Below, piece after piece: positions 1 to 8,361 of a stretch of 39,812 nucleotides of DNA. Numbering within the stretch: position 1 is the stretch's first letter; each line of letters starts with the position of its first letter. The stretch is taken from positions 1 to 39,812 of the forward strand of contig JACQDV010000014.1 of NCBI GenBank assembly GCA_016200915.1, written 5' to 3'. The translations under genes were made by a program, and so were the position numbers. This stretch comes from Sphingobacteriales bacterium (GTDB lineage: Bacteria > Bacteroidota > Bacteroidia > Chitinophagales > Chitinophagaceae). Under the pieces are notes generated by a model. It did no database searches. It was not told the origin of the DNA and worked only from the letters and a program-made list of their open reading frames with translations.

Positions 1-58
1 ACCCATACAATGTGATAATCGCACTTGTATACTACATGGCTTTGCTTCTTATATTTGC

Positions 59-652
59 TCATTCAACAAATTTACACATACGGCATAGCCTAAAGTACAT
101 AACCACCGCCTTAGGCGGTGGTTTTCTGAGGTATAATAAAACTGGCCCCATAATAATCCGCTTCCATATTTTTTTTCTCGACTGTATAGAAACGGCCGGC
201 AACATCAATTTACTTCCAAATGCCAGATACCAGTACATAACACAGGCTATAATCGCATTCAACAGTAATACTATTCCATAAATACTGATGGCAACGAACG
301 AATCAGGATATTCGCTTACAAAATTGGTGGTAAAAGGAATAAGGCTGATGAGCAAAAGAAATACTACGTTGAGATAAGTTGTTTTGTGATCGTAACGGCT
401 AATCACTTTTCCTACTGCATCATGATTAACCCAAAAGATAAGTATGTTGAGAAAGCTGAATACAAAGGCAATAAAAGAAGGTAATACTGTTTTTAAAGCT
501 ACCCACATTTCAGCTTTTGTATAACTGTGTTCAAAATGAGGAACTTTTATTTCCAGCACTAATAAAGTGGCTGCAATAGAAAACACACCATCTGATAATG
601 CTTCCATTCTTTTAGAAGCACCGGGTAATAAGTTGGTTGGAACATTGGGCAT
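59..652 (-). CDS. TMEM175/DUF1211-like potassium channel protein, C-terminus altered
   Basis: The N-terminus carries the family hallmark RMEALSDGVFSIAATLLVLE (residues about 15-34), which in TMEM175/DUF1211 proteins forms the first pore helix of a potassium channel. Hydrophobic stretches at about 20-38, 53-75, 90-110 and 120-145 are membrane helices. A fifth begins near residue 166 (IIMGPVLLYL) and then stops. The last ~24 residues (RKPPPKAVVMYF and on) are encoded by a perfect palindrome at 101-123 and flanking DNA, and do not look like a membrane helix. Bacterial members usually have six helices, so the end is probably lost or replaced. It is the last gene of a minus-strand run, 9 bases after the PLD-like gene. 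Family identity is fairly sure; whether it still works is not. Confidence 0.72.
   Translation of the reverse strand: MPNVPTNLLPGASKRMEALSDGVFSIAATLLVLEIKVPHFEHSYTKAEMWVALKTVLPSFIAFVFSFLNILIFWVNHDAVGKVISRYDHKTTYLNVVFLLLISLIPFTTNFVSEYPDSFVAISIYGIVLLLNAIIACVMYWYLAFGSKLMLPAVSIQSRKKIWKRIIMGPVLLYLRKPPPKAVVMYFRLCRMCKFVE
101..123. repeat. Perfect hairpin, CGCC-TNA-GGCG repeat type
   Basis: The arm AACCACCGCC, a 3-base loop TTA, then the exact reverse complement GGCGGTGGTT. It is followed on the plus strand by TTTT, so it resembles a terminator in that direction. It lies inside the 3' end of the TMEM175-like reading frame. The core CGCCTTAGGCG resembles the hairpin at 35466-35482 inside dnaX (CGCCTCAGGCG), which suggests a repeat family rather than a simple terminator. 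Confidence 0.6.
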
Positions 653-661
653 AATCTTAAT

Positions 662-1681
662 TTATTCATCATTTTTTTTATGATGGTGGTCGTCTTTATC
701 CAGCACTAATTTATTAATACTGGACTCTTCCATTCTTTTTTCAAGATCTTCCAGCAACCCTGCATCACTAAGATCCATAGGATGAGAATTTTCCCAGTCA
801 TGATGAGCAATTTTCTGTAATCGTTCCACTATATCTGCATCATGTACTTCAATCGCTAATTCCCGGCGGTCATCAAAACTTCCCGGTGCAAGATTGATAG
901 AACCAATGATGGCCCTGCATCCATCGGCCAGTAACATTTTTCCGTGCAGTTTTAAATGCTTTAGTTTATGAATTTTAATCCCCATATCTTCCATAATGCG
1001 AAGTCCACCTACTCCTTCCACTAATTTTTCTTTTTTGAGTGTATGTGGTGGTCTTGCCATTACATGCACTTTAACTCCCCGACTGGCTGCTCTTACCAAC
1101 CGTTCAATAATTACCAGGTCCTGAAAACGTTCATTCTGTACAAACAAGGTATGTTTAGCTTCGTCAATAAAATTAGCAATCCGGGTTCGTCCATTACCAC
1201 GGCACCAGATCAACTTAGCATCATCACCCGGATTAAAATCTCTTCTCTCCCAATCTGCCTCAAAACATAAAATAATTTCATCCACTTCATGTTTATGTGC
1301 CGTAACAACAGCATAGTCTCTTGTTTCTGTAAAATTTTTTGTTTCCCAGTTCAATGATTTTACAAAAGCCAGTTCATCATCCACCACCATTGATTTTTCA
1401 TGCGTAAGAATAAAATTTGGATTGCTGTCTCTTACTTCAATACCGGCCGTTTCCAATAGCTTATGTGTTGCTGTATTTTCTTCTTCACCGCTTCTCCGTG
1501 CCGGGTTCAGCATTACTCTTACTTCCACACCTCTTTGTTTGGCTGCAATCAGTTCATTGATCAATGCAGGATCAGTAAACAAAAACATTTTCACCCGCAA
1601 TGATTTTTTTGCATTGCGAATCGCATTGATAATTACTTCTGCTGTGTCTTCAGGAAATATTAATATTGAACGGTGCGACAT
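662..1681 (-). CDS. Phospholipase D-like protein with two HKD motifs
   Basis: A 339-residue protein with the two-fold repeat of the PLD superfamily, whose members cleave or transfer phosphodiester bonds (phospholipids, cardiolipin synthesis, or nucleic acids). HKD motif 1 begins at His94 (HEKSMVVDD...KSLN) and motif 2 at His246 (HGKMLLADG...GSIN). The first motif has Lys where Gly is usual before S-x-N. The second is canonical. There is no signal peptide and no clear membrane helix, so it is probably cytosolic or peripheral. The C-terminus is rich in His and charged residues (DDHHHKKNDE). It sits between the ABC exporter (18-base gap) and the TMEM175-like gene (9-base gap), an apparent operon. 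Substrate cannot be read from the sequence. Confidence 0.85.
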   Translation of the reverse strand: MSHRSILIFPEDTAEVIINAIRNAKKSLRVKMFLFTDPALINELIAAKQRGVEVRVMLNPARRSGEEENTATHKLLETAGIEVRDSNPNFILTHEKSMVVDDELAFVKSLNWETKNFTETRDYAVVTAHKHEVDEIILCFEADWERRDFNPGDDAKLIWCRGNGRTRIANFIDEAKHTLFVQNERFQDLVIIERLVRAASRGVKVHVMARPPHTLKKEKLVEGVGGLRIMEDMGIKIHKLKHLKLHGKMLLADGCRAIIGSINLAPGSFDDRRELAIEVHDADIVERLQKIAHHDWENSHPMDLSDAGLLEDLEKRMEESSINKLVLDKDDHHHKKNDE

Positions 1682-1699
1682 AATTAATTTTTTATTACC

Positions 1700-3556
1700 T
1701 CACATCAGCGAAAGTGCATCGCCTGCCTGCATGTGATAAAGTTCGGCATAAAGTCCGTCTTTATCAATCAGTTCATCATGAGTTCCTTCTTCCGCCACCT
1801 GCCCGTCTTTTATCACAACTATTTTATCTGTATCTCTGATGGTACTTAAACGATGAGCAATGGTAATAACTGTTTTGTTCTGCATCAAATTTTCCAGTGC
1901 ATCCATTACCACCTGTTCTGACTCAGCATCTAATGATGCTGTGGGTTCATCTAAAATTAAAACAGGCGAATTACGAATGATGGCACGGGCAATACCAATA
2001 CGCTGTCTTTGTCCGCCGGATAAAGTCAATCCTCTTTCACCCACTAATGTATCATAACCATGCGGCATGCGTTTAATAAATTCTTCTGCATTCGCCATCC
2101 GGGCCGCAGCAATTATTTCTTCTTCCGTTGCACCAGGTTTTCCATAGGCAATATTATCACGAACTGAACCGTAAAACAAAACGGTATCCTGTAATACAAA
2201 TCCAATTTGTTTACGTAACCCTTCTAACTTAAAATTGGTAACATCCATTCCATCTATCAAAATTCTTCCGCACTTTACATCATAAAAACGGGGAATTAAG
2301 CAGGCTACTGTTGACTTACCGCTTCCTGTTGGTCCGCATATGCCAATTTTTTGACCGGCTTTTATTGACAAGCTGAGATTATCCAAAACAATTTCTCCGG
2401 GATTATACTCAAAGGATACATTTTCAAAATCAATATCCCCGTTAAATTTTGGTGGTTGTTTCGCTCCGGGTTTTTCCGGGATGATGATCTCTGTATCTAA
2501 AATTGATTTTATTCTTTCCAGCGAAACTGTTGCCTGTGCAATGGTGGTAGATTTTTTTGCCAAATCTTCAACGGGCTTAAAAAATTTACTGAGGTAGGCA
2601 AGAAATACGGTTAATGCACCAATCGTCATTACACCATTTATTACCAGTGAGGCACCACGCCATAGAATCAATGCTGTGCATACTGCTACAAAAATGGCCA
2701 CCACCGGGTTGATCATTGATTTTATTTTTCTTGCTCTTAATGCTGCATTTACTGTTTCAATACTTGCTTTACCCAAACGATCTTCTTCCAGTTGTTGTCT
2801 TCCATATGCATTTACTACCCTCATGGATTGCAAACCTTCCTGCATAATAGACACCATATTACTCTGGTCTTTTCTTACTTCACGGGTTGCTTTTTTAACT
2901 GCTTTTTTTACCCGGGCAACAAAAAATAAAAGAAAGGGAGTGATTCCCAAAGCAATTATGGTAAAGTCCCAGTTTAACCAGAACATAAGTAACAACATTC
3001 CTATAATAGTAAACGCATCTACAAAAATGGTGAGCAAAGTGGCAGAAGCAAAATCCTGTATGGTACTTACATCAGCAGTAATGGTGCTTAATATTTTTCC
3101 CATTTGCTGATGGTCGTAATATGATAGTGATAAACGATGCAGGTGATGATACAATCGCCTGCGCAAATCGTTGGCAACATATTGAGCTACACTTTCAGTA
3201 AAATAACTTTCAATATATCCGGCCAGTGAACCAATTAATGATATTACTACATAACCAATGGCAACAAACAATCCTAACATCATCTTATCACCGGATGAAA
3301 TAATAGGCTCAATCCATTGTACCCAGCTATGCAGTTTGTGATTGCCAATTATATTATCAATAATGATCTTTAACGGCCATGGCGCCGCCAGTTCCATTGC
3401 TGTTTGCAGCAGCATAGCAACCAATATCAGCAATAACCATTTACGGTAAGGCTTAACAAGCTGAAGAATCAGTTTAAGCAGATCTTTATCCGGAATGGTT
3501 GCCGGCGCATCGGTATTATTATAATTTTTGGTTGATATGTCTTCTTTAATTTTCAT
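1700..3556 (-). CDS. ABC exporter, fused permease and ATPase (lipid/multidrug type)
   Basis: A 618-residue half-transporter of the type I exporter (MsbA/multidrug) class, expected to dimerise in the inner membrane and move a lipid or hydrophobic compound outward. Six membrane helices lie in residues ~35-330. The nucleotide-binding domain spans ~373-605: Walker A GPTGSGKST at 408-416, Q-loop Gln456, signature LSGGQ at 512-516, Walker B VLILDE at 532-537, H-loop His568. All catalytic elements are intact, so a homodimer could work alone. It starts 17 bases after the preceding exported protein's stop and leads into the PLD-like gene, so lipid handling is a reasonable guess but is not shown by the sequence. 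Confidence 0.93.
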   Translation of the reverse strand: MKIKEDISTKNYNNTDAPATIPDKDLLKLILQLVKPYRKWLLLILVAMLLQTAMELAAPWPLKIIIDNIIGNHKLHSWVQWIEPIISSGDKMMLGLFVAIGYVVISLIGSLAGYIESYFTESVAQYVANDLRRRLYHHLHRLSLSYYDHQQMGKILSTITADVSTIQDFASATLLTIFVDAFTIIGMLLLMFWLNWDFTIIALGITPFLLFFVARVKKAVKKATREVRKDQSNMVSIMQEGLQSMRVVNAYGRQQLEEDRLGKASIETVNAALRARKIKSMINPVVAIFVAVCTALILWRGASLVINGVMTIGALTVFLAYLSKFFKPVEDLAKKSTTIAQATVSLERIKSILDTEIIIPEKPGAKQPPKFNGDIDFENVSFEYNPGEIVLDNLSLSIKAGQKIGICGPTGSGKSTVACLIPRFYDVKCGRILIDGMDVTNFKLEGLRKQIGFVLQDTVLFYGSVRDNIAYGKPGATEEEIIAAARMANAEEFIKRMPHGYDTLVGERGLTLSGGQRQRIGIARAIIRNSPVLILDEPTASLDAESEQVVMDALENLMQNKTVITIAHRLSTIRDTDKIVVIKDGQVAEEGTHDELIDKDGLYAELYHMQAGDALSLM

Positions 3557-3573
3557 TACTATTATGCCGGTGC

Positions 3574-4602
3574 TTAATCTTTTCTTGCATTTTTTATAAA
3601 AATAGATTCTACATCTTTTGGCCTGCTTATGATATCATAAAACTCATCGAGGTAATTGATAATCTCCCTCTGTTTAGTTTTGCCAAGCAAAGTGAACCCG
3701 CTAACTAACCCGTAAATTTTTTCTTTTTTTCCTTTAAAAACCTGCAATGTCCTGTTCAGTTCTTCCATTGTTCTTGGATAGCCACGGTATAACCGCTGGC
3801 GGATATTTTCTATCCCCAGCTCTTCATACGGTTCGGCGTATTCTGCATTTACTAATCCGCAATAATCAAAATCATAGGGAACCGCATAAGGTATTGGCGT
3901 TTTTTCCGCCTTATCGCAAATAAGCCGGATATTGTGCAGAGCCGGAACTGACCAGTCAGTATTTCCAATCATATATTCAAAAATTGCAACTAAGGTCATC
4001 TGTTCCCTGTCGGTTTGTTCAGTTAATACCCTGGGATTCTTCCATTCAGCCATTTTATTTCGCCTGGCCATATCTTTTGAGTCTTCAATTAAAAACGCAT
4101 GGTTAGTAAAATCTTTTCTTCTGTTAGTACTGTCGTGATAGGTTAGTTCCAGTAACCGTATCCTGAAACTTTTTTCAGTAAACAGGTTATAAATTTTATA
4201 AATAAGGTATTCTGCAAGAAGGTAGTCCTCATATTGATCACCTGTTTTGCAGGCACTTACTAATTTAAGTGAGCCTAATGCAGCATAGGTTGAATTTGGC
4301 TTTCTGAACTCAATGCGTACCGGGGCAATAAAGCAATTTTTCCTGCGAAAATTTCCCCGTATGGTTACTGTAATATTTTCTTTTACAGCATTTGAATCCG
4401 TAAAGAAGAATGTAAAATTACCGCTTGTGCTGTCACCCTCTTTTCCTTTGCCACCTAATAATTTGTTCATGTTTGTTGACAAGGTTGCTTTTAATATTTT
4501 ATCTTCTTCAAAAAACTTTACTTTATCAATGGCTTTTTTTTGCTGGGCTGATAAAGACATTGCTGAAATAAAACAGAGAAATATGGCAAGTATTTTTTTC
4601 AT
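3574..4602 (-). CDS. Exported protein of unknown function, possibly remote CotH/HipA-like kinase fold
   Basis: I chose the ATG at 4602 because it begins a clean signal peptide (MKKILAIFLCFISAMSLSAQ). A start further upstream would add residues that overlap the preceding gene. The mature protein is about 320 residues with no membrane helix, so it is likely periplasmic. Visible motifs are KLVSACKTGDQYEDYLLAEY near the middle, then AFLIEDSKDMA, EYMIGNTDWSVPALHNI and VPYDFDYCGLVN. The spacing of an N-x-D-W segment, a paired N and a later DFD recalls catalytic segments of CotH/HipA-like protein kinases, but I would not rely on it. It lies 67 bases downstream of the PafA-type phosphatase and 17 bases upstream of the ABC exporter. 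Confidence 0.62.
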   Translation of the reverse strand: MKKILAIFLCFISAMSLSAQQKKAIDKVKFFEEDKILKATLSTNMNKLLGGKGKEGDSTSGNFTFFFTDSNAVKENITVTIRGNFRRKNCFIAPVRIEFRKPNSTYAALGSLKLVSACKTGDQYEDYLLAEYLIYKIYNLFTEKSFRIRLLELTYHDSTNRRKDFTNHAFLIEDSKDMARRNKMAEWKNPRVLTEQTDREQMTLVAIFEYMIGNTDWSVPALHNIRLICDKAEKTPIPYAVPYDFDYCGLVNAEYAEPYEELGIENIRQRLYRGYPRTMEELNRTLQVFKGKKEKIYGLVSGFTLLGKTKQREIINYLDEFYDIISRPKDVESIFIKNARKD

Positions 4603-4669
4603 AACAATACTATTATTTATGAAATGGATGCATGTATCACAGTTTTTAATAAAAAAGGCACACAGATAT

Positions 4670-6292
4670 TTATTTCCATAGTTCTGAAATAGCTGTGCCA
4701 GCATTTCCGTCTGGCATCTGAATATTAAGCATGGATGAAATTGTTGGCGCTATATCAGTGATATTGATTTCCCTGTTGGTTTTACCGGGTTTTATATTCC
4801 ATCCATAAAACAGTAAAGGAATATGTGTATCATACGGATTATACACTCCATGCGTGGTACCTCCATGCATCAAACCCTCTATCCATTGAGGCTGAAAGAT
4901 AAGTTGTATATCTCCGCTGCGGGATTCATAATAACCATTCCTTACCATTTCTTTTATCTTAGCAGGCAATGCTATTTTATCAATATCTTTTTGAAGGAAA
5001 GCATTTTCAATTCCCGGTTGTTGTAATAAATAATCAATACAGGTTTTGCCAACAGCATCTAAGCTGAGTTGATATTTACTCATCGAATCTCTGTTAAGAT
5101 AAACCTGGTAATTGGCCGTGGCGATGATAAGGTTATCGATTTTGTATTTTGCTGCCAAAATAGTGTTCAGCTCATTATTTATTCTTTCCACTTCTACGTT
5201 TCCGGCAGGTATTTGATTCATCTTCATAAATGATGGAACTGCTGCCCCACCATGATCTGCTGTTAAAAAAAGTAAATATTGGTTCTTTCCAATTTTATTA
5301 TCCAGATAATCTAAAAATGCCCCTAAGTCTTTATCTAATCGTAAAAAAATATCTTCTTCTTCTATTGAATTAGGTCCAAATGTATGCCCGGCATAATCTG
5401 GCGTGGAAAAACTTACCGTTAACAGGTCAGCATCCTCATCCACACCAAGCTTTTCATTTTCAATTAAAGACTCAGCCATTGCTATTGTCAACCCGTTTCC
5501 TTGTGGTATTATTCTTAAAAAACCATAATTCTTTCCAATCTTATCCGACAAGTCATACTCAAAAGTTTTTTTTTCAGTATAACTCTGCGTATATGTTTCA
5601 AATGGGTATAACAATTTCCACCCCAGTTTGTAACAACTGTCCACCACTTTTCTGTTATTAATGTTAATTACCCATTGCGGCAATACATTTAAATAATAGG
5701 TAGAGCTGATCCAGTCACCGGTTTTATCATCATACCAGTAAGCGGCATTGGCACTATGCCCGGCAGGCAATATTGCGCCACGGTCTTTTAATGCAATACC
5801 AAATACTTTACTGCGGGAGTTGGTTGCAATCTTTAATTCATCGCCAATGGTATGCACCAGCATATTGCGGGGGCTCATTTGCCCTGAAGCAGTAATACTG
5901 CCAACTGTAGCAGCACTATCATCACCGGAGCAATACAAGGCATCACCTCTTTTATAATCCCACCAATCATTACCGGTAATACCACTAACCGCCGGTACTG
6001 AGCCGGTAAAAATAGCTGTATGACCGCAGGCAGTTACCGATGGAAGATAATTGACAAAAGTATTTTCGCAGGAAAATCCTTTGTTGAGTAAGCGTTTAAA
6101 GCCACCATCATCCGCATAGCGATCGTAATAGCGGTATAAATAATCCCAGCGCATCTGGTCAACCACTAAACCAATTACCAGTTTGGGGCGATTAACTTTT
6201 GCCGGATCAGGAGTAGTTATATTGATCGCTGTTTGTGATTGCACAAACGAACTGATCAGGAAAGTGGCGAGATGTAAAAACCATTTACGCAT
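4670..6292 (-). CDS. Exported alkaline phosphatase, PafA type
   Basis: A 540-residue phosphatase of the alkaline phosphatase superfamily, closest to PafA of Elizabethkingia, a periplasmic zinc phosphomonoesterase widespread in Bacteroidota. From the ATG at 6292 it begins with a signal peptide (MRKWFLHLATFLISSFVQSQ). An in-frame TTG at 6310 is less likely. The expected PafA residues are present: zinc ligand Asp45 (VVDQMRWD), nucleophile Thr87 in PSVTACGHT, Asn108 in GNDWW, the Lys169-x-Arg171 pair in ALKDRGA, Asp299/His303 in PDYAGH, Asp346-His347 in TADHGG and His481 in THGVY. It should release phosphate from many monoesters. It is the first gene of the minus-strand run, with a palindrome just upstream of the start. 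Confidence 0.93.
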   Translation of the reverse strand: MRKWFLHLATFLISSFVQSQTAINITTPDPAKVNRPKLVIGLVVDQMRWDYLYRYYDRYADDGGFKRLLNKGFSCENTFVNYLPSVTACGHTAIFTGSVPAVSGITGNDWWDYKRGDALYCSGDDSAATVGSITASGQMSPRNMLVHTIGDELKIATNSRSKVFGIALKDRGAILPAGHSANAAYWYDDKTGDWISSTYYLNVLPQWVININNRKVVDSCYKLGWKLLYPFETYTQSYTEKKTFEYDLSDKIGKNYGFLRIIPQGNGLTIAMAESLIENEKLGVDEDADLLTVSFSTPDYAGHTFGPNSIEEEDIFLRLDKDLGAFLDYLDNKIGKNQYLLFLTADHGGAAVPSFMKMNQIPAGNVEVERINNELNTILAAKYKIDNLIIATANYQVYLNRDSMSKYQLSLDAVGKTCIDYLLQQPGIENAFLQKDIDKIALPAKIKEMVRNGYYESRSGDIQLIFQPQWIEGLMHGGTTHGVYNPYDTHIPLLFYGWNIKPGKTNREINITDIAPTISSMLNIQMPDGNAGTAISELWK

Positions 6293-6298
6293 ACCCCT

Positions 6299-6315
6299 GC
6301 CTGTTGGCAACAGGC
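6299..6315. repeat. Palindrome upstream of the phosphatase gene
   Basis: GCCTGTTG, one G, then CAACAGGC: an 8-base perfect inverted repeat ending 7 bases from the phosphatase ATG at 6292. It could be an operator or an mRNA hairpin covering the translation start. Nothing in the sequence decides between them. Confidence 0.4.
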
Positions 6316-6369
6316 TGATTTAATGTAACTGTAATTTACGGTAAAAAATATTGCGGGAAAACGATCTGT

Positions 6370-7227
6370 TTATACAGATTGTTGTCTGAATGCTCTCGGG
6401 GAAATATTTTTTATCTTCTTAAATATCCGGTTGAAGTTGGAAAGGTTACTGAAACCGGTTTCATAACAAATATCTGCAATAGATTTATCTTCTTCTGCCA
6501 GTAATTTGCAGGCATTACTAATACGGATTTCATTGAGGAAGCTGATATAAGTTTTTCTTGTTCGGGTTTTAAAGTATTTGCAAAAGGCTTCCACACTTAA
6601 ATTAGCTACTGCCGCTACCTCTTCCAGTTTAACAGGGCGGTGATATTCATGAAAAGTAAACTCCAGCACATTATTAAGCCGTTTGCCATCGTAAGTTTTA
6701 ATATTCCGCTGAGTGACCTGTTTGGATAATGATTCGATATTCTTTTTTGTTGCCAGTTGTTTTAATATTTCTAAAAATAAGATGAGCTTATTGATACCGT
6801 CTGCTTTTGTTATTTGTTCAAGCATTTCTCCAACCAGTTTTTTCTTTTCTCCACTAATACGATAACCACCGCTGCTGTTGCGCAAAAACGTTTGTAACGA
6901 TTTTAATTCCGGCAATTGCCAGAAGGAAGGATGTATGGTCGTTTCATCAAAAAATATAGAAACAGTAATGGCTCTTGACTTCTTCTTAAAAAAACTTTTG
7001 TCGTTCCGGAACACATGTGGCTGGTTGGGGCCAATTACAAAAACATCACCGGGATTAAAAGGTCCAACATAATCGCCGGCAATCAACGTACCGTGACTTT
7101 GTTTGATAACTGTGAGTTGAATTTCGGGATGCTGATGCAGGTGATTGTACAGGTGCGGCACATCATCTACCTGTACCTTAAAAGCTTCAGATGTATTCTT
7201 GGGGATTTTAAAAGGAACCACCTTCAT
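6370..7227 (-). CDS. AraC-family transcription regulator with cupin sensor domain
   Basis: A 285-residue regulator. The N-terminal half is a cupin-like ligand domain (HQHPEIQLTVI ... GDVFVIGPNQPHVF, the usual HxH-type strand and NxPH pattern). The C-terminal ~100 residues are two helix-turn-helix units of the AraC type (EEVAAVANLSVEAFCKYFK and IADICYETGFSNLSNFNRIF). I chose the ATG at 7227 (MKVVPFKIPK) because relatives begin this way. An ATG at 7245 would add six residues. It is divergent from the lyase gene at 7354 with 126 bases between, so it most likely controls the 7354-20343 catabolic genes. Its ligand could be hydroxyproline, a sugar or a pathway intermediate; that is inference. Confidence 0.9.
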   Translation of the reverse strand: MKVVPFKIPKNTSEAFKVQVDDVPHLYNHLHQHPEIQLTVIKQSHGTLIAGDYVGPFNPGDVFVIGPNQPHVFRNDKSFFKKKSRAITVSIFFDETTIHPSFWQLPELKSLQTFLRNSSGGYRISGEKKKLVGEMLEQITKADGINKLILFLEILKQLATKKNIESLSKQVTQRNIKTYDGKRLNNVLEFTFHEYHRPVKLEEVAAVANLSVEAFCKYFKTRTRKTYISFLNEIRISNACKLLAEEDKSIADICYETGFSNLSNFNRIFKKIKNISPRAFRQQSV

Positions 7228-7328
7228 GTGTACTAAATTAGTCAATAATTGTTTCCATACTACATAAAATGATTAAAATAGTACCAGTTTTGGTTAAGGA
7301 TGGGAAAATAATTGCCGTCATCCGTCAA

Positions 7329-7336
7329 TACATTTG
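7329..7336 (+). promoter_or_regulatory. Bacteroidota -7 promoter box (TACATTTG)
   Basis: TACATTTG is an exact match to the TAnnTTTG consensus used by the Bacteroidota primary sigma factor. It ends 17 bases before the ATG at 7354, which implies a very short leader. No convincing -33 TTTG lies at the expected distance, which fits a promoter that needs an activator such as the divergent AraC-type protein. An inverted hexamer GTACTA (7230-7235) / TAGTAC (7279-7284) in the same gap is a weak operator candidate. Confidence 0.45.
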
Positions 7337-7353
7337 CTGTAAATATTTTACAC

Positions 7354-8250
7354 ATGTCAATACAATGGAAAGGAGTTTTTCCTGCTTTACTTACTCCCTT
7401 TACAGCCAACGATGAAATAGATATTCCTTTATTTGAAAAAAACCTGCAGGCCCAGTTAGATGCCGGCGTTAGTGGTGTAATTATTGGTGGTTCATTGGGA
7501 GAAGCCAGTACTATTACTGCTGCTGAAAAAGAACAATTAGTAAAAGCAGCCGTAAAATATGTAAATGGCAAAGTACCTGTGATTATGAATATTGCTGAGT
7601 CAACTACCAAAGAAGCCATTCAACAGGCAATTGATGCACAAGGATGGGGCGCCAAAGGCCTGATGTTATTGCCACCGATGCGATATAAAAGTGATGACAG
7701 GGAAACCGTGACTTATTTTAAAGCAGTTGCCCAATCAACAGACCTTTCTATTATGATCTATAACAATCCTGTGGATTATAAAATAGAAACCACCCTGGAT
7801 ATGTTTGCTGAGTTGATCGAATGTGATAATATTACTGCTGTGAAAGAAAGTACGAGAGATGTAACCAACGTAACCCGATTGAAAAACCGCTTTGGTGATC
7901 GTATTAAAATTTTATGCGGAGTAGATACTTTAGCAATGGAAGAATTGTGTTTGGGTGCCGATGGCTGGGTAGCAGGACTGGTAGATGCATTTCCCAATGA
8001 AACAGTGGCGATTTATAAGTTAGTAAGAGAAGGTAAGATTGAAGCTGCAGCTTCAATCTACCGCTGGTTTATGCCATTGCTCGAATTAGACATACATCCT
8101 AAATTAGTTCAGTACATAAAATTAGCAGCTGCACAAACCGGCATCGGCAGTGAATATGTAAGAGCACCACGATTAATTTTGGTGGGTGAAGAAAGAGAAA
8201 GAGTGCTTAAGATTATTAATGATGGAATAGCAACAAGACCCAAATTATAA
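7354..8250 (+). CDS. DHDPS-family lyase, likely 1-pyrroline-4-hydroxy-2-carboxylate deaminase
   Basis: A 298-residue TIM-barrel enzyme of the dihydrodipicolinate synthase/N-acetylneuraminate lyase family. The Schiff-base lysine is Lys164 (AVKEST) and the catalytic tyrosine Tyr136 (IYNNPVDY). The substrate loop reads GGSLGEAS instead of the GTTGE of true DapA, so a lysine pathway role is unlikely. Neighbours point to hydroxyproline breakdown: deamination of 1-pyrroline-4-hydroxy-2-carboxylate to alpha-ketoglutarate semialdehyde, which the next gene would oxidise. The main alternative in the same family is L-2-keto-3-deoxyarabonate dehydratase, which yields the same semialdehyde from L-arabinose. 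I prefer the ATG at 7354 over an in-frame TTG at 7312, because the -7 promoter box lies between them. Confidence 0.82.
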   Translation: MSIQWKGVFPALLTPFTANDEIDIPLFEKNLQAQLDAGVSGVIIGGSLGEASTITAAEKEQLVKAAVKYVNGKVPVIMNIAESTTKEAIQQAIDAQGWGAKGLMLLPPMRYKSDDRETVTYFKAVAQSTDLSIMIYNNPVDYKIETTLDMFAELIECDNITAVKESTRDVTNVTRLKNRFGDRIKILCGVDTLAMEELCLGADGWVAGLVDAFPNETVAIYKLVREGKIEAAASIYRWFMPLLELDIHPKLVQYIKLAAAQTGIGSEYVRAPRLILVGEERERVLKIINDGIATRPKL

Positions 8251-8256
8251 GATTAA

Positions 8257-8344
8257 CGGCTAAAGCCGCAGTAGTTCTTTAATATAATTTGCCCCGGCAT
8301 TAATGCCGGGGCAATTAAAAAATATTTTCACCGGGCTTTAGCCC
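8257..8344. repeat. Cluster of three palindromes between lyase and dehydrogenase genes
   Basis: Three separate palindromes lie in the 111-base gap: CGGCT-AA-AGCCG (8257-8268), a perfect 22-base palindrome with arm GCCCCGGCAT (8291-8312), and GGGCT-TT-AGCCC (8333-8344). The outer two share the GGCTnnAGCC plan in mirrored form. They may fold into one larger structure that dampens or protects the message between two genes of one pathway. They look like members of an intergenic repeat family rather than a terminator, as no long T run follows. Confidence 0.6.
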
Positions 8345-8361
8345 TCAACTTTATTTTAATT

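Noticed and set aside
12-281. Open frame of 89 residues on the plus strand at the left edge
   Set aside because: It lies opposite the TMEM175-like gene, which has clear family motifs, and shows none itself.
4603-4704. Upstream start for the exported unknown protein
   Set aside because: It overlaps the end of the phosphatase gene and would bury the signal peptide inside the protein.
7312-7353. Longer lyase starting at TTG 7312
   Set aside because: The extra residues are not typical of the family and would include the -7 promoter box at 7329-7336.
8251-8361. Riboswitch or small RNA between lyase and dehydrogenase
   Set aside because: Three palindromes are present, but no known aptamer pattern; repeat elements explain them better.
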